Shown here: positions 33,768-41,641 of the stretch, in pieces
How the letters are laid out: every line of letters starts with the position of its first letter
Position numbering within the stretch: the stretch's first letter is position 1
NCBI RefSeq assembly: GCF_000473065.1
Contig: NZ_AXAZ01000045.1
Coordinates: forward strand, 1-64,000
Direction of reading: 5' to 3'
Length of the DNA: 64,000 bases
DNA from: Bradyrhizobium sp. WSM1743
GTDB taxonomy: Bacteria > Pseudomonadota > Alphaproteobacteria > Rhizobiales > Xanthobacteraceae
Position numbers and translations under genes: made by a program
Notes under the pieces: model-generated
What the model was told of the DNA's origin: nothing
The model's database searches: none
Seen by the model: the letters and a program-made list of their open reading frames with translations, nothing else

Positions 33768-34861
33768 TCCGCGCGTTCGACACCTTTTCGCTGCCGGTGC
33801 TGCGCTGGCTCGATCCCGAAGACGCGCATCGCCTCGCGATCCAGGGCCTGCGCTTCCTGCCGCCGGTCAAGCCGCGTGCCGATGATCCCAAGCTCGCGGT
33901 GCGCGCCTTCGGGCTGAACTTTCCCAATCCGATCGGCATGGCCGCAGGCTTCGACAAGAGCGCCGAGGTGCCGGACGCGCTGCTGCGGCTCGGATTCGGC
34001 TTTGTCGAGATCGGCTCGGTGACGCCGAAGCCGCAAGAAGGCAATCCGCGGCCGCGATTGTTCCGGCTCGAGCGCGACGAGGCCATCATCAACCGCATGG
34101 GCTTCAACAATGACGGCGCGGAGGCAGCTCTGCGCCGGCTTGCCGCGCGCGCGCAGCACGGCGGCATCGTCGGGGTCAATGTCGGCGCCAACAAGGATTC
34201 GCCGGACCGCGTCGCCGACTACGTCAAGCTGATCGAGACCTTTGCGCCTGTGGCGAGCTATTTCACTGTCAACGTCTCCTCGCCGAACACGCCGGGCCTG
34301 CGCAATTTGCAGGAAGGCGCGCTGCTCGACGATCTCCTCGCACGCGTGATCGACGCCCGCGAGCGGATGCGTCAGAAGGCCGGCGACACGCCGGTGCTGC
34401 TCAAGATCGCGCCGGATTTGAGCCTCGCCCAGCTCGACGACGTCGTGCAGGTCGCGCGCTCGCGCCGCGTCGACGGCATGATCGTGTCGAACACCACGAT
34501 CGCGCGGCCGAGCACGTTGCGTGAGCAGATGCGGGCGAAGGAGCAAGGTGGCCTGTCCGGCCGGCCGCTGTTCCGTCTGTCGACGCGCATGGTCGCGGAA
34601 ACCTATGTGCGCGTCGAGGGTGCGTTCCCGCTGATCGGCGTCGGCGGCGTCGACTCGGGCGGCGCCGCACTGACGAAGATCCGCGCCGGCGCCAGCCTGA
34701 TCCAGCTCTATTCGTCGCTGGTGTACAAGGGTCTCGGCCTCGTCGACGAGATCAAGCGCGACCTCACCTCGACGCTGCTGCGAACGGGCCGGGATTCGCT
34801 GTCCGAGATCGTCGGCGCGGATGCGGCGGCGCTCACGGCGGAAGACTGGCCCGGGATGTAG
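33764..34861 (+). CDS. pyrD: Dihydroorotate dehydrogenase (quinone), class 2
   Basis: 365 residues. Oxidises dihydroorotate to orotate, passing electrons to ubiquinone at the inner membrane. The N-terminal amphipathic region (VLRWLDPEDAHRLAIQGL) is the quinone tunnel of class 2 enzymes. FMN-binding segments follow: AAGFDKSAEVPDALLRLGFG, GFNNDG, YFTVNVSSPNTPGLRNLQ with the catalytic Ser, ILLKIAPDL-like LLKIAPDLSL, and GVGGVDSGGAALTKIRAGAS. GTG at 33764 starts inside the stop of the DUF952 gene. Product and length are standard. Confidence 0.96.
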   Translation: MIRAFDTFSLPVLRWLDPEDAHRLAIQGLRFLPPVKPRADDPKLAVRAFGLNFPNPIGMAAGFDKSAEVPDALLRLGFGFVEIGSVTPKPQEGNPRPRLFRLERDEAIINRMGFNNDGAEAALRRLAARAQHGGIVGVNVGANKDSPDRVADYVKLIETFAPVASYFTVNVSSPNTPGLRNLQEGALLDDLLARVIDARERMRQKAGDTPVLLKIAPDLSLAQLDDVVQVARSRRVDGMIVSNTTIARPSTLREQMRAKEQGGLSGRPLFRLSTRMVAETYVRVEGAFPLIGVGGVDSGGAALTKIRAGASLIQLYSSLVYKGLGLVDEIKRDLTSTLLRTGRDSLSEIVGADAAALTAEDWPGM

Positions 34862-34867
34862 CTAAGT

Positions 34868-35000
34868 CTCGTGCCCCGGGCGCAGCGCGGCGCGCCACTT
34901 CGGCGTGATGCGCTGCTGAACCGGGGCCCGTGCGCCTGCTGCTGGGTCCCGGCTCTGCGTCGCATCACTGCCGTGCTGCGCCGCGTCCGGGACACGTTCG
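34868..35000. repeat. Family F repeat
   Basis: CCCCGGGCGCAGCGCGGCGCG, GGGTCCCGGCTCTGCGTCGCA and TGCGCCGCGTCCGGGACACG recur here as in 11392-11521. Abuts the family E copy at 35018. Confidence 0.65.
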
Positions 35001-35017
35001 TCATTGGAGAGACTTCG

Positions 35018-35102
35018 TAGCCCGGATGGAGCGCGGCGCAATCCGGGAAACTATCGGCGTGCACGAAGGCCCCGGATTACGCTGCGCTCCATCCGGGCTA
35101 CG
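35018..35102. repeat. Family E palindrome
   Basis: TAGCCCGGATGGAGCGCGGC and CTGCGCTCCATCCGGGCTA frame inner AATCCGGG / CCCGGATT. Second copy after 31463-31549. Here it lies between convergent pyrD and a MATE gene. Confidence 0.85.
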
Positions 35103-35108
35103 GTTCGT

Positions 35109-36434
35109 CTACGGTTTCGAAAACGTCGTCCGGTACAGCGCCGGATACCTTGCCCCCTGCAAGCCGCCGCGCGCCAGGTAGAACGCGATCAGCGCGCACC
35201 ACAGTCCGGCATTGCCGAACGATTGCAGCCCCAGCCAAATGCCGAAAAAGATTGCCAGCGATAACAGCATCAGATTGCGCATCTCGCGCGCCCAGGTCGC
35301 ACCGACATAGATGCCGTCGAAGCCGAAGGCGAACACGCCGGGGATCGGCGCGAGCACGATGAACGGCAGGAAGTCGCGCGCGGCGCGGCGAACGTCCTCA
35401 CTGGCCGTCATGACATTGATCAGGTTGGGGCCGAACAGCGCGAACAGCACGGCGACGACCAGCGCGAAGCCGAGACCCCAGAGCAGCACCAGCTTGGTCG
35501 AATCCGCAAATCCCTTGGCGTCGCGTGCGCCAAAGGTGCGGCCGCAGAGCTGCTGGGCCGCGTTGGCGAGGCCGTCGAGGAAGAAAGCGCTGACCAGGAG
35601 GAAATTGTTGAGCACGGAGTTCGCCGCCAGTGTGACGTCGCCGGCGCGCGCCCCCTTGGCGGTGAAGAACAGGAACACGGCGATCAGCGCCGCGGTACGG
35701 ATCATGATGTCGGAATTCACCGCCAAGAGCCGCATCAGCTTGGCGCGATCGAACAGCGTCGCGCGGGGCACCTTGAAGCCGCCGGCCGCATAGCGGCGGC
35801 AGACGATCACGCCCAGCACGAAGCCTGTCACCTCCGACAGCAGCGCGGCGATGGCCGCGCCGGCGATGCCGGTGTCGTAGACCAGCACCAGCAGGATCGT
35901 TGCCACCATGTTGATGAGGTTGATGACAACCTGGAGCGCGAGCGCCGGATTGGCGCGGGCCTGCCCGACCAGCCAGCCGAGCACGACGTAATTGGCGAAG
36001 GCGAATGGCGATGACCAGATCCGGATCATGAAGTAAGCCTTCGCCGCACGCGTCACGCCTTCGCTGCCGCCCATCAGATCGAACAGCACGCCAGTCAGCG
36101 GCAGTTGTAGCGCGATCAGCGCGGTGCCGATCAAGCCGGCAACGATGAAGCCGCGCACCAGGATCGCGGTCTGCTCGCGCGTCTCGCCGGCGCCTAGCGC
36201 CTGTGCGGTGAAGGCGAGCGTGCTCATGCGCAGGAAACCGAACAGCCAGAACAGGCAGTCGAAGATGACGGAGGCCATCGCGACGCCGCCGAGCAGCGCG
36301 GCATCGTCGAGCCGTCCGATCGCGGTGGTCGAGACCACGCCGATCAGCGGCGTGGTCAGATTCGCGACCATCGCCGGTCCCGCGATGGCGAACACCTGGC
36401 GGGAGCCGATCCTGGGATGAACCGGTGCGTGCAT
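35109..36434 (-). CDS. MATE family efflux transporter
   Basis: 441 residues, about twelve hydrophobic helices in two related halves, typical of DinF/NorM-type cation-coupled drug antiporters in the inner membrane. Family features include the start GSRQVFAIAGPAMVANLTTPLIGVVSTTAIG, the repeated QALGAGETREQ and the corresponding QQLCGRTFGARDAKGF of the second half. I chose ATG 36434, one base after the upstream MBL-fold gene's stop, so the pair is an operon. This subgroup resembles DinF more than NorM. The substrate is unknown. A second, distinct MATE gene is at 56589. Confidence 0.92.
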   Translation of the reverse strand: MHAPVHPRIGSRQVFAIAGPAMVANLTTPLIGVVSTTAIGRLDDAALLGGVAMASVIFDCLFWLFGFLRMSTLAFTAQALGAGETREQTAILVRGFIVAGLIGTALIALQLPLTGVLFDLMGGSEGVTRAAKAYFMIRIWSSPFAFANYVVLGWLVGQARANPALALQVVINLINMVATILLVLVYDTGIAGAAIAALLSEVTGFVLGVIVCRRYAAGGFKVPRATLFDRAKLMRLLAVNSDIMIRTAALIAVFLFFTAKGARAGDVTLAANSVLNNFLLVSAFFLDGLANAAQQLCGRTFGARDAKGFADSTKLVLLWGLGFALVVAVLFALFGPNLINVMTASEDVRRAARDFLPFIVLAPIPGVFAFGFDGIYVGATWAREMRNLMLLSLAIFFGIWLGLQSFGNAGLWCALIAFYLARGGLQGARYPALYRTTFSKP

Positions 36435-36435
36435 G

Positions 36436-37170
36436 TCAGAATACGAGCACCATGCCGTCTTCGGCGGCGAGGTGCTCGATGTCATCCAGACGCGACAGCA
36501 TGTCATCGCTCATATGGGTGAGGACGAGCCGCTTGGCGCCGATCGCGGGCAAATGCTGTTCCAAGGTCTTCAGGCTGAGATGGTTCTTGACCAGCTTCTC
36601 GTACATATAAGCTTCCGCGATGAAAAGGTCCGCGCCATGCGCCAGCGGAATGAGCGTCTCCGTCCATTCGGTGTCGGCGCTGTAGGCGAGCGTGCGGCCC
36701 TCGGCCTCGACGCGATAGGCCAGGAAAGGCCCGCCGGATTCGCCGTGCACGACAGGGTAAGATGTCACCGTCACGGCGCCGAAGCTTTGGCTTTGCTCGG
36801 GTGCGAGTTCGACCACGTTCAGTTCGAAGCGCTGTTCGGTCTTCGAGGAGTGCTCGAACAGGGCCTCCATCACTTGGGCAAGCCGCGCCGCGATGCCTTT
36901 CGGACCCGCGATCGTCAGCGGCCGCGTCCGCCGTGAGAATTGCGAGTCGAGCACGACAAACGGCAGCCCGGCAAAATGATCGCCGTGGAAATGCGTGATC
37001 AGGATCAGGTCGATGTCGTTGCGCTCGATCTCGAGCCGCTTCAGCGCCGGCAGCGCCGACGCGCCGCAATCGATCAGGAAGTTGGCTTTACGCCCCGAGA
37101 CATGGAAGCAGGTGTTGAGCCTGCCGCCGGAGCCGAAGGCGTCACCGCAGCCGACGAAACGCAGTTGCAT
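36436..37170 (-). CDS. MBL-fold metallohydrolase (RNase Z-like)
   Basis: 244 residues. The zinc motif THFHGDHFAGLP (near residues 60-71) with later His (PVVHGESGG), Asp (YSADTEWTE) and His (LTHMSDDML) completes a beta-lactamase-fold dinuclear site. The start MQLRFVGCGDAFGSGGRLNTC matches the RNase Z/arylsulfatase-like branch, but the protein lacks the long exosite arm of tRNase Z, so a tRNA role is unlikely. Probably cytoplasmic. Co-transcribed with the MATE gene one base downstream. Confidence 0.88.
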   Translation of the reverse strand: MQLRFVGCGDAFGSGGRLNTCFHVSGRKANFLIDCGASALPALKRLEIERNDIDLILITHFHGDHFAGLPFVVLDSQFSRRTRPLTIAGPKGIAARLAQVMEALFEHSSKTEQRFELNVVELAPEQSQSFGAVTVTSYPVVHGESGGPFLAYRVEAEGRTLAYSADTEWTETLIPLAHGADLFIAEAYMYEKLVKNHLSLKTLEQHLPAIGAKRLVLTHMSDDMLSRLDDIEHLAAEDGMVLVF

Positions 37171-37186
37171 CGGCTGCGCACTCCCC

Positions 37187-37237
37187 TAGAGCATGATCCG
37201 GAAAAGTGTGAAGCGGTTTTCCGACAAGATCATGCTC
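37187..37237. repeat. Family I palindrome (GAGCATGATC...GATCATGCTC)
   Basis: GAGCATGATCcGGAAAAgtg...ggttTTCCgacaaGATCATGCTC forms a long interrupted stem, followed by six A residues. A related reversed copy is at 54667-54706. Widely dispersed in Rhizobiales, from memory. Confidence 0.75.
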
Positions 37238-37251
37238 AAAAAAATAACGTC

Positions 37252-37557
37252 TCACCGGCCGCGCGGCGCGCCGAAGACGCGCGAGAGCAGCCAGATCGGG
37301 ATCACGATCACAGCACCGAGCAGGAAGTAGCGCCACAGCCAGTTCACGGCATCGAAGCCGAGATCCCACAGCCGCTGGAACAGGAGGCGAATGCTGTGGA
37401 TGATATTCCAGGGGTCGAAGCCGATCGCGGCGAGCACGACGCCGACAAGGATCGAGAGCAGGACCAGCCGGAACGCGACCGCCAGCGGGGAGCCGCCGAG
37501 AAAGCGGTGCAGACCGTCGCTGCGGCCGGCCGGCAAATCTCTGACGTCTTGGACCAT
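37252..37557 (-). CDS. DUF6460 small membrane protein
   Basis: 101 residues with two hydrophobic helices (LAVAFRLVLLSILVGVVLAAIGF and WLWRYFLLGAVIVIPIWLLSRVF) and a short conserved middle segment (DPWNIIHSIRLLFQRLWDLGFDAVNW). I chose ATG 37557 because GAGGAG lies 6 nt upstream; the frame is open another 35 codons with no support. Function unknown; the DUF number is from recognition and should be checked. It stands alone between the MBL gene and a repeat. Confidence 0.8.
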   Translation of the reverse strand: MVQDVRDLPAGRSDGLHRFLGGSPLAVAFRLVLLSILVGVVLAAIGFDPWNIIHSIRLLFQRLWDLGFDAVNWLWRYFLLGAVIVIPIWLLSRVFGAPRGR

Positions 37558-37681
37558 CGCAAACTCCTCGGGGGATTCGTCCCCATTATAGGCACGGCGA
37601 GGCACATGGGGAACCCGCGACGGAGCGTCAATCGGGTTACCGGAGTTTAATTCAGCGAGCACACGCCGCGGGCTGGCTGCA

Positions 37682-37810
37682 ACCTCTCCCGCTTGCGGGA
37701 GAGGTCGGCGCGCAGCGCCGGGTGAGGGCTTTCTCCTCTAGGGGATTCTCTTGATAATCCCACTGCGGAGACACCCTCTCCCCAACCCTCTCCCGCAAGC
37801 GGGAGAGGGG
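37682..37810. repeat. Family B paired hairpins
   Basis: CCTCTCCCGCTTGCGGGAGAGG (37683-37704) and CCCTCTCCCGCAAGCGGGAGAGGG (37787-37809) lie 80 bp apart with GGTGAGGGC and CACCCTCTCC between. It follows the ligase gene and probably ends its transcript. Copies at 2688 and 58211. Confidence 0.85.
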
Positions 37811-37839
37811 GCGCGCCGTCTTCTTGGCGGCATCAAGCC

Positions 37840-39501
37840 TCACACTTCAATCTCCGCCGCCTCCGCCTTCAGCATCTTCTCCAGCGTCTCCAGCCGGTCG
37901 GCCTCCCGCGGCGGCTTGTCCCAGCGCAGGCGGCTGATGCGGGGAAAGCGCATGGCGACGCCGGATTTGTGCCGCGGCGAGCGCTGCAGGCCCTCGAACG
38001 CCACTTCCAGCACCAGCCCCTTGTCGCTCTCGTGCACGACATGACGCACGGGGCCGAATTTTTCGGTGGTGTTACGGCGGACGAAGCGATCGATCTGCAG
38101 CAATTCCTCGTCGGTGAAGCCAAAATAGGCTTTGCCGACCGGCACCAGCTCGTCGCCCGTCTCACCCTCGGTCCAGACGCCAAACGTGTAGTCGGAGTAA
38201 TAGGACGAGCGCTTGCCATGACCGCGCTGCGCATACATCAACACGGCATCGATGATGTGCGGATCGCGCTTCCACTTCCACCATTGGCCCTTCGGCCGCC
38301 CCGGCAGATAAAGCGCATCGCGCCGCTTCAGCATGACTCCCTCGACGGCATCCGCGTCGTCGCCAGCGCCGGCACTCGCAGGGTCAGCGCGCGCGGCAGT
38401 CAGCGCCTCCCAGCTTGTGAAGGGGACGGTGGGCGACAGATCGATGCGGGAATCGTCGAGCTTCTTGACAAATGTTTCCAGCCGTTCGCGCCGCTCGGCA
38501 AAAGGCAGCTCACGCAGATCGTTCTCGTCGTCGCCGAGCAGATCATAGGCGCGCAAGTGAATCGGAAATTCCTTGATCAGTTTTGGCGAGACGACCTTGC
38601 GGTTGAGCCGCTGCTGCAAAACGTTGAAGCTCTGCACGCGGCCTTCGCGCAGGATCAGCAGCTCGCCATCGATGGCGCCGGGCAGGCGTAGCGACGGCAT
38701 GAGATCCGGAAAGCTGCCGGTGATGTCCTCGCCGGTGCGCGAGTAGAGCCGCGCCGTGATGTGGCCGCGATCGTCGCGGCCAGCCACCGCCTGCACGCGG
38801 ATGCCGTCCCATTTCCATTCGGCGATGTAGTCGGAGGGATCGAGCGCGGCGAAATCGCTGTCCTCGATCGCATGTGCCAGCATCACCGGCCGGAACGGTG
38901 CGGGATCGCGATTAACAGGTTTCTCGCCGCGACCTTCCAGCCAGGCGAACAGGTCGAGATAGGGCGGCGCCAGGCCCGGCCAGATCAGCTCGACCTCGTG
39001 CGGGTCCTTGTCGCCGAGCGCCGCAGCCGCTGTCTTGGCGAGGCGCGCGGAGATGCCGATGCGAAGCGCGCCGGTGACGAGTTTCAGGAGGGCCCAGCGG
39101 CCGGTCTCGTCCAGCTCGTCGAGCCAGCGCTCGAGCTGCTTTGGCAGCTCGGTCTTGCCGAGCGTGCGTAGCGTGGTGACGACCTCGGTAAGGGATGGGG
39201 GCGGCGGGTTGTTGTGGGCGGCCATCGCTGCCTTCGGCCACATCAGCGCCACCGTCTCCGAGAGATCGCCGACATAGTCGTAGCTCAACCCGAACAGCAC
39301 CTCATCCGTGCGCGCCGCGATGAGTTCGCGGACCAGCGCGGGCTTGGCATGCTTGAAGCTCAGTGCGCCGGTCAGCGCCGCCAGCGCGTAGCCGCGGTCG
39401 GGATCGCCGACCTCGCGAAAATAGCCGGTGATCAGTCGCAGCTTGTTATTGCGGCCGGGCTCGTAGGCGAGGCGGTCGAGCAGTTCGGCGAAGCGGTTCA
39501 T
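37840..39501 (-). CDS. Ligase-associated ATP-dependent DNA ligase
   Basis: 553 residues. An N-terminal DNA-binding domain (MNRFAELLDRLAYEPGRNNKLRLI...) is followed by the nucleotidyltransferase core: motif I is AEWKWDGIR with the AMP-accepting Lys230, then YSRTGEDI, DGELL, EGVMLKRRDALYLPGRPKGQWWKWKRDP (motifs IV-V) and an OB-fold tail. It seals 3'-OH/5'-phosphate nicks. ATG 39501 overlaps the stop of the upstream exonuclease by ATGA, so they are coupled. This is the ligase of the four-protein Lhr/MPE/Exo/ligase cluster; the other two genes are at 15.5-18.8 kb. Not the essential NAD-dependent LigA. Confidence 0.94.
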   Translation of the reverse strand: MNRFAELLDRLAYEPGRNNKLRLITGYFREVGDPDRGYALAALTGALSFKHAKPALVRELIAARTDEVLFGLSYDYVGDLSETVALMWPKAAMAAHNNPPPPSLTEVVTTLRTLGKTELPKQLERWLDELDETGRWALLKLVTGALRIGISARLAKTAAAALGDKDPHEVELIWPGLAPPYLDLFAWLEGRGEKPVNRDPAPFRPVMLAHAIEDSDFAALDPSDYIAEWKWDGIRVQAVAGRDDRGHITARLYSRTGEDITGSFPDLMPSLRLPGAIDGELLILREGRVQSFNVLQQRLNRKVVSPKLIKEFPIHLRAYDLLGDDENDLRELPFAERRERLETFVKKLDDSRIDLSPTVPFTSWEALTAARADPASAGAGDDADAVEGVMLKRRDALYLPGRPKGQWWKWKRDPHIIDAVLMYAQRGHGKRSSYYSDYTFGVWTEGETGDELVPVGKAYFGFTDEELLQIDRFVRRNTTEKFGPVRHVVHESDKGLVLEVAFEGLQRSPRHKSGVAMRFPRISRLRWDKPPREADRLETLEKMLKAEAAEIEV

Positions 39502-40535
39502 GCCTCGGCCTCGTCTTGAATGGGCGTCTCGCTCTCCTCCTCGTCGCCATAGCCGACGAGGTCGAGCGGCTGCGCTTTCAGGCCTTTGCTCCGGCACCAA
39601 TGCACCAGCGCATCTTCCTGGCCGTGCGTGACCCAGATCTCGCCGGCGCCGGTTGCGTCGATGGTGGCAGTGAGGCCGTCCCAATCGGCGTGGTCGGAGA
39701 TCACCAGCGGCAGCTCGACGCCGCGCTGCCGCGCCCGGGCGCGCACCCGCATCCAGCCCGAGGCGAAGGCGGTGACGGGATCAGGAAAGCGTCGCGTCCA
39801 CAGATCAGATGTTGCCGACGGCGGCGCCAGCGTGATGGTGCCGGCGAGCGCCGCCTTCTTCACGCCTTTCGCGGGCCTGAGCTCGCCAAGTTCGATGCCG
39901 CGGCTCTGATAGTAATGCGTGATCGTCTCCATCGCGCCATGAAGGTAGATCGCCGCGTCATAGCCGGCCGCACGGAGCAGCGCGATCACCCGCTGGGCCT
40001 TGCCGAGCGAATAGGCGCCGACGAGATGCGCGCGTTCCGGAAACAATGCGACCGAGGAGAGCAGCTTCTTCACCTCGTCGCTCGCATCGCCATGCCGGAA
40101 TACCGGCAGCCCAAAGGTGGCCTCGGTGATGAAGACGTCGCATGGCACCAGCTCGAACGGCGCGCAGGTCGGATCGGGCGCGTCCTTGTAGTCGCCGGAG
40201 GCGACGATGCAGGTGTCCTTGCAGCTCACTGCGATCTGTGCGGAGCCCAGCACATGGCCGGCCGGGTGAAACTTGACGGTGACGTCGCCGAGCCGGATCT
40301 CCTCGCCATAGCGGATGGCTTGCGTCGATCCGGCAAAATTCTCGCCGTAGCGCAGCCGCATCATGTCGAGCGTTTCCTGCGTCGCCAGTACCGCGCCATG
40401 GCCGGCGCGGGCATGGTCGGAATGCCCGTGGGTGATCACGGCCCGCTCCACCGGGCGGACAGGGTCGATATGGAAGCCGCCGGGCTTGCAGCACAGGCCG
40501 GCAGCAGTTGGCAACAGGATGTCTTGCGGACGCAT
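39498..40535 (-). CDS. Ligase-associated DNA exonuclease (MBL fold, beta-CASP)
   Basis: 345 residues from ATG 40535. Motif 2 of the metallo-beta-lactamase fold is THGHSDHARAG (H36, H38, D40, H41); PAGHVLGSAQ, ASGDYKD and the beta-CASP motifs (ITEATFGLPVF, GAYSLGKAQRV, VISDHADWDGL, WVTHGQED) follow. The family is annotated as putative mRNA 3'-end processing factor, but Exo in this gene cluster is a DNA exonuclease. An ATG at 40580, 15 codons upstream and after a good AGGAG, is an alternative start. Coupled to the ligase by a 4-bp overlap; divergent from the methyltransferase, 63 bp away. Confidence 0.92.
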   Translation of the reverse strand: MRPQDILLPTAAGLCCKPGGFHIDPVRPVERAVITHGHSDHARAGHGAVLATQETLDMMRLRYGENFAGSTQAIRYGEEIRLGDVTVKFHPAGHVLGSAQIAVSCKDTCIVASGDYKDAPDPTCAPFELVPCDVFITEATFGLPVFRHGDASDEVKKLLSSVALFPERAHLVGAYSLGKAQRVIALLRAAGYDAAIYLHGAMETITHYYQSRGIELGELRPAKGVKKAALAGTITLAPPSATSDLWTRRFPDPVTAFASGWMRVRARARQRGVELPLVISDHADWDGLTATIDATGAGEIWVTHGQEDALVHWCRSKGLKAQPLDLVGYGDEEESETPIQDEAEA

Positions 40536-40598
40536 GCCTGATATATAAGCCCTGCCACCGCATCTTCGAGTCACCCGCATTTCGCTCCTGGTTCCTCA

Positions 40599-41525
40599 AT
40601 GCCCCTGCGCCTGTTCCTGACCTCCGGCGATCTCATGGCCGACCGCCGTTTCGAGTTCGCGCGCGACCTGCAGCTCAAGGGCGACCTGCCCGCCGCCGCT
40701 GACCTCCTGGAGCAGGCGATCGAGCTTGCGCCTGATTTCACCTCGGCCTGGTTCACGCTTGGCGAAATCCATCAGCAGCTCGGCGAGCGCGACAAGGCCA
40801 TCGCGGCGTTCCGTGAGGCGCGCCGAATCGATCCCGAAGACCAGCACGGCGCCGGCCTGCATCTGGTGCGGCTCGGCGACGCAGAGATGGCGGAGATGCC
40901 CAAGGCCTATGTGCAGGCGCTGTTCGATCAATACGCGCCGCGGTTCGAGCACGCGCTGATCAACGATCTCGGCTATCGCGCCCCCGCGCTGATCTTCAAG
41001 GCGGTGCTGGCCGCGCGGGTCGCCGCCAAGAAACCCGCCTACTTCAAGCGCACCATCGATCTCGGTTGCGGCACTGGTCTTGCCGCCGCCGCGTTCGTCA
41101 AGCAGGTCGATCATTTCATCGGCATCGACCTTTCTCCCGGAATGATCAAGGAGGCGCGCGCCACCGGGCTTTATGCCGAGCTCGAAGTTGCCGACATGAT
41201 CGAGGGCCTGCGTACGAAGAGTGACGCGAGCGCGAACCTCGTGGTGGCCGCGGATGCGTTCGTCTATCTCTCCGATCTCGCACCGGTGCTGAGCGAAGCC
41301 AGGCGCGTGCTCGTATCAGGCGGCGTGCTCGCCTTCACGCTGGAGACGCATGACGGCAGTGGCATCGTGCTCGGCGACGGCCTGCGCTATGCCCATTCCG
41401 CGGAATATGTCCGTGGCGCGATCGCCAAGGCGGGCCTCAAGCTGCTGACATTGGAGCCGGCTTTCCCGCGCAACGAGAACAACGAGCCGGTGCGCGGCCT
41501 CGTCATCGTCGCCGAGAAAACTTGA
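40599..41525 (+). CDS. TPR-containing SAM-dependent methyltransferase
   Basis: 308 residues. The N-terminal third holds two tetratricopeptide repeats (FEFARDLQLKGDLPAAADLLEQAIELAPDF and SAWFTLGEIHQQLGERDKAIAAFREARRIDPED); the rest is a class I methyltransferase: motif I IDLGCGTGLAA, FIGIDLSPGMIKEA, and ADAFVYLSDLAPVLSEARRVLVSGGVLAFTLE. Cytoplasmic. The TPR part probably binds a protein or polyketide-like partner, but the substrate is unknown. Divergent from the exonuclease gene. The ATG at 40599 gives a first residue run MPLRLFLTSGD that leads straight into TPR1. Confidence 0.9.
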   Translation: MPLRLFLTSGDLMADRRFEFARDLQLKGDLPAAADLLEQAIELAPDFTSAWFTLGEIHQQLGERDKAIAAFREARRIDPEDQHGAGLHLVRLGDAEMAEMPKAYVQALFDQYAPRFEHALINDLGYRAPALIFKAVLAARVAAKKPAYFKRTIDLGCGTGLAAAAFVKQVDHFIGIDLSPGMIKEARATGLYAELEVADMIEGLRTKSDASANLVVAADAFVYLSDLAPVLSEARRVLVSGGVLAFTLETHDGSGIVLGDGLRYAHSAEYVRGAIAKAGLKLLTLEPAFPRNENNEPVRGLVIVAEKT

Positions 41526-41641
41526 GTCTAGGCGCTAACGCCCCCGCGATTTGAGCGTCATTGCGTCGCAAAGCTGCGACTTCCCACTTGCGAGCCGAGC
41601 TGCGTTCCCACCACAATGCGCGCATTAGGGAGAAAACAACA

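Noticed and set aside
37558-37662. Upstream extension of the DUF6460 frame
   Set aside because: GAGGAG just before ATG 37557 and lack of helix or signal character in the extra 35 residues.
39502-39684. 61-codon N-terminal extension of the ligase
   Set aside because: It overlaps the exonuclease gene and is Arg/His-rich nonsense; ATG 39501 has the ATGA overlap.
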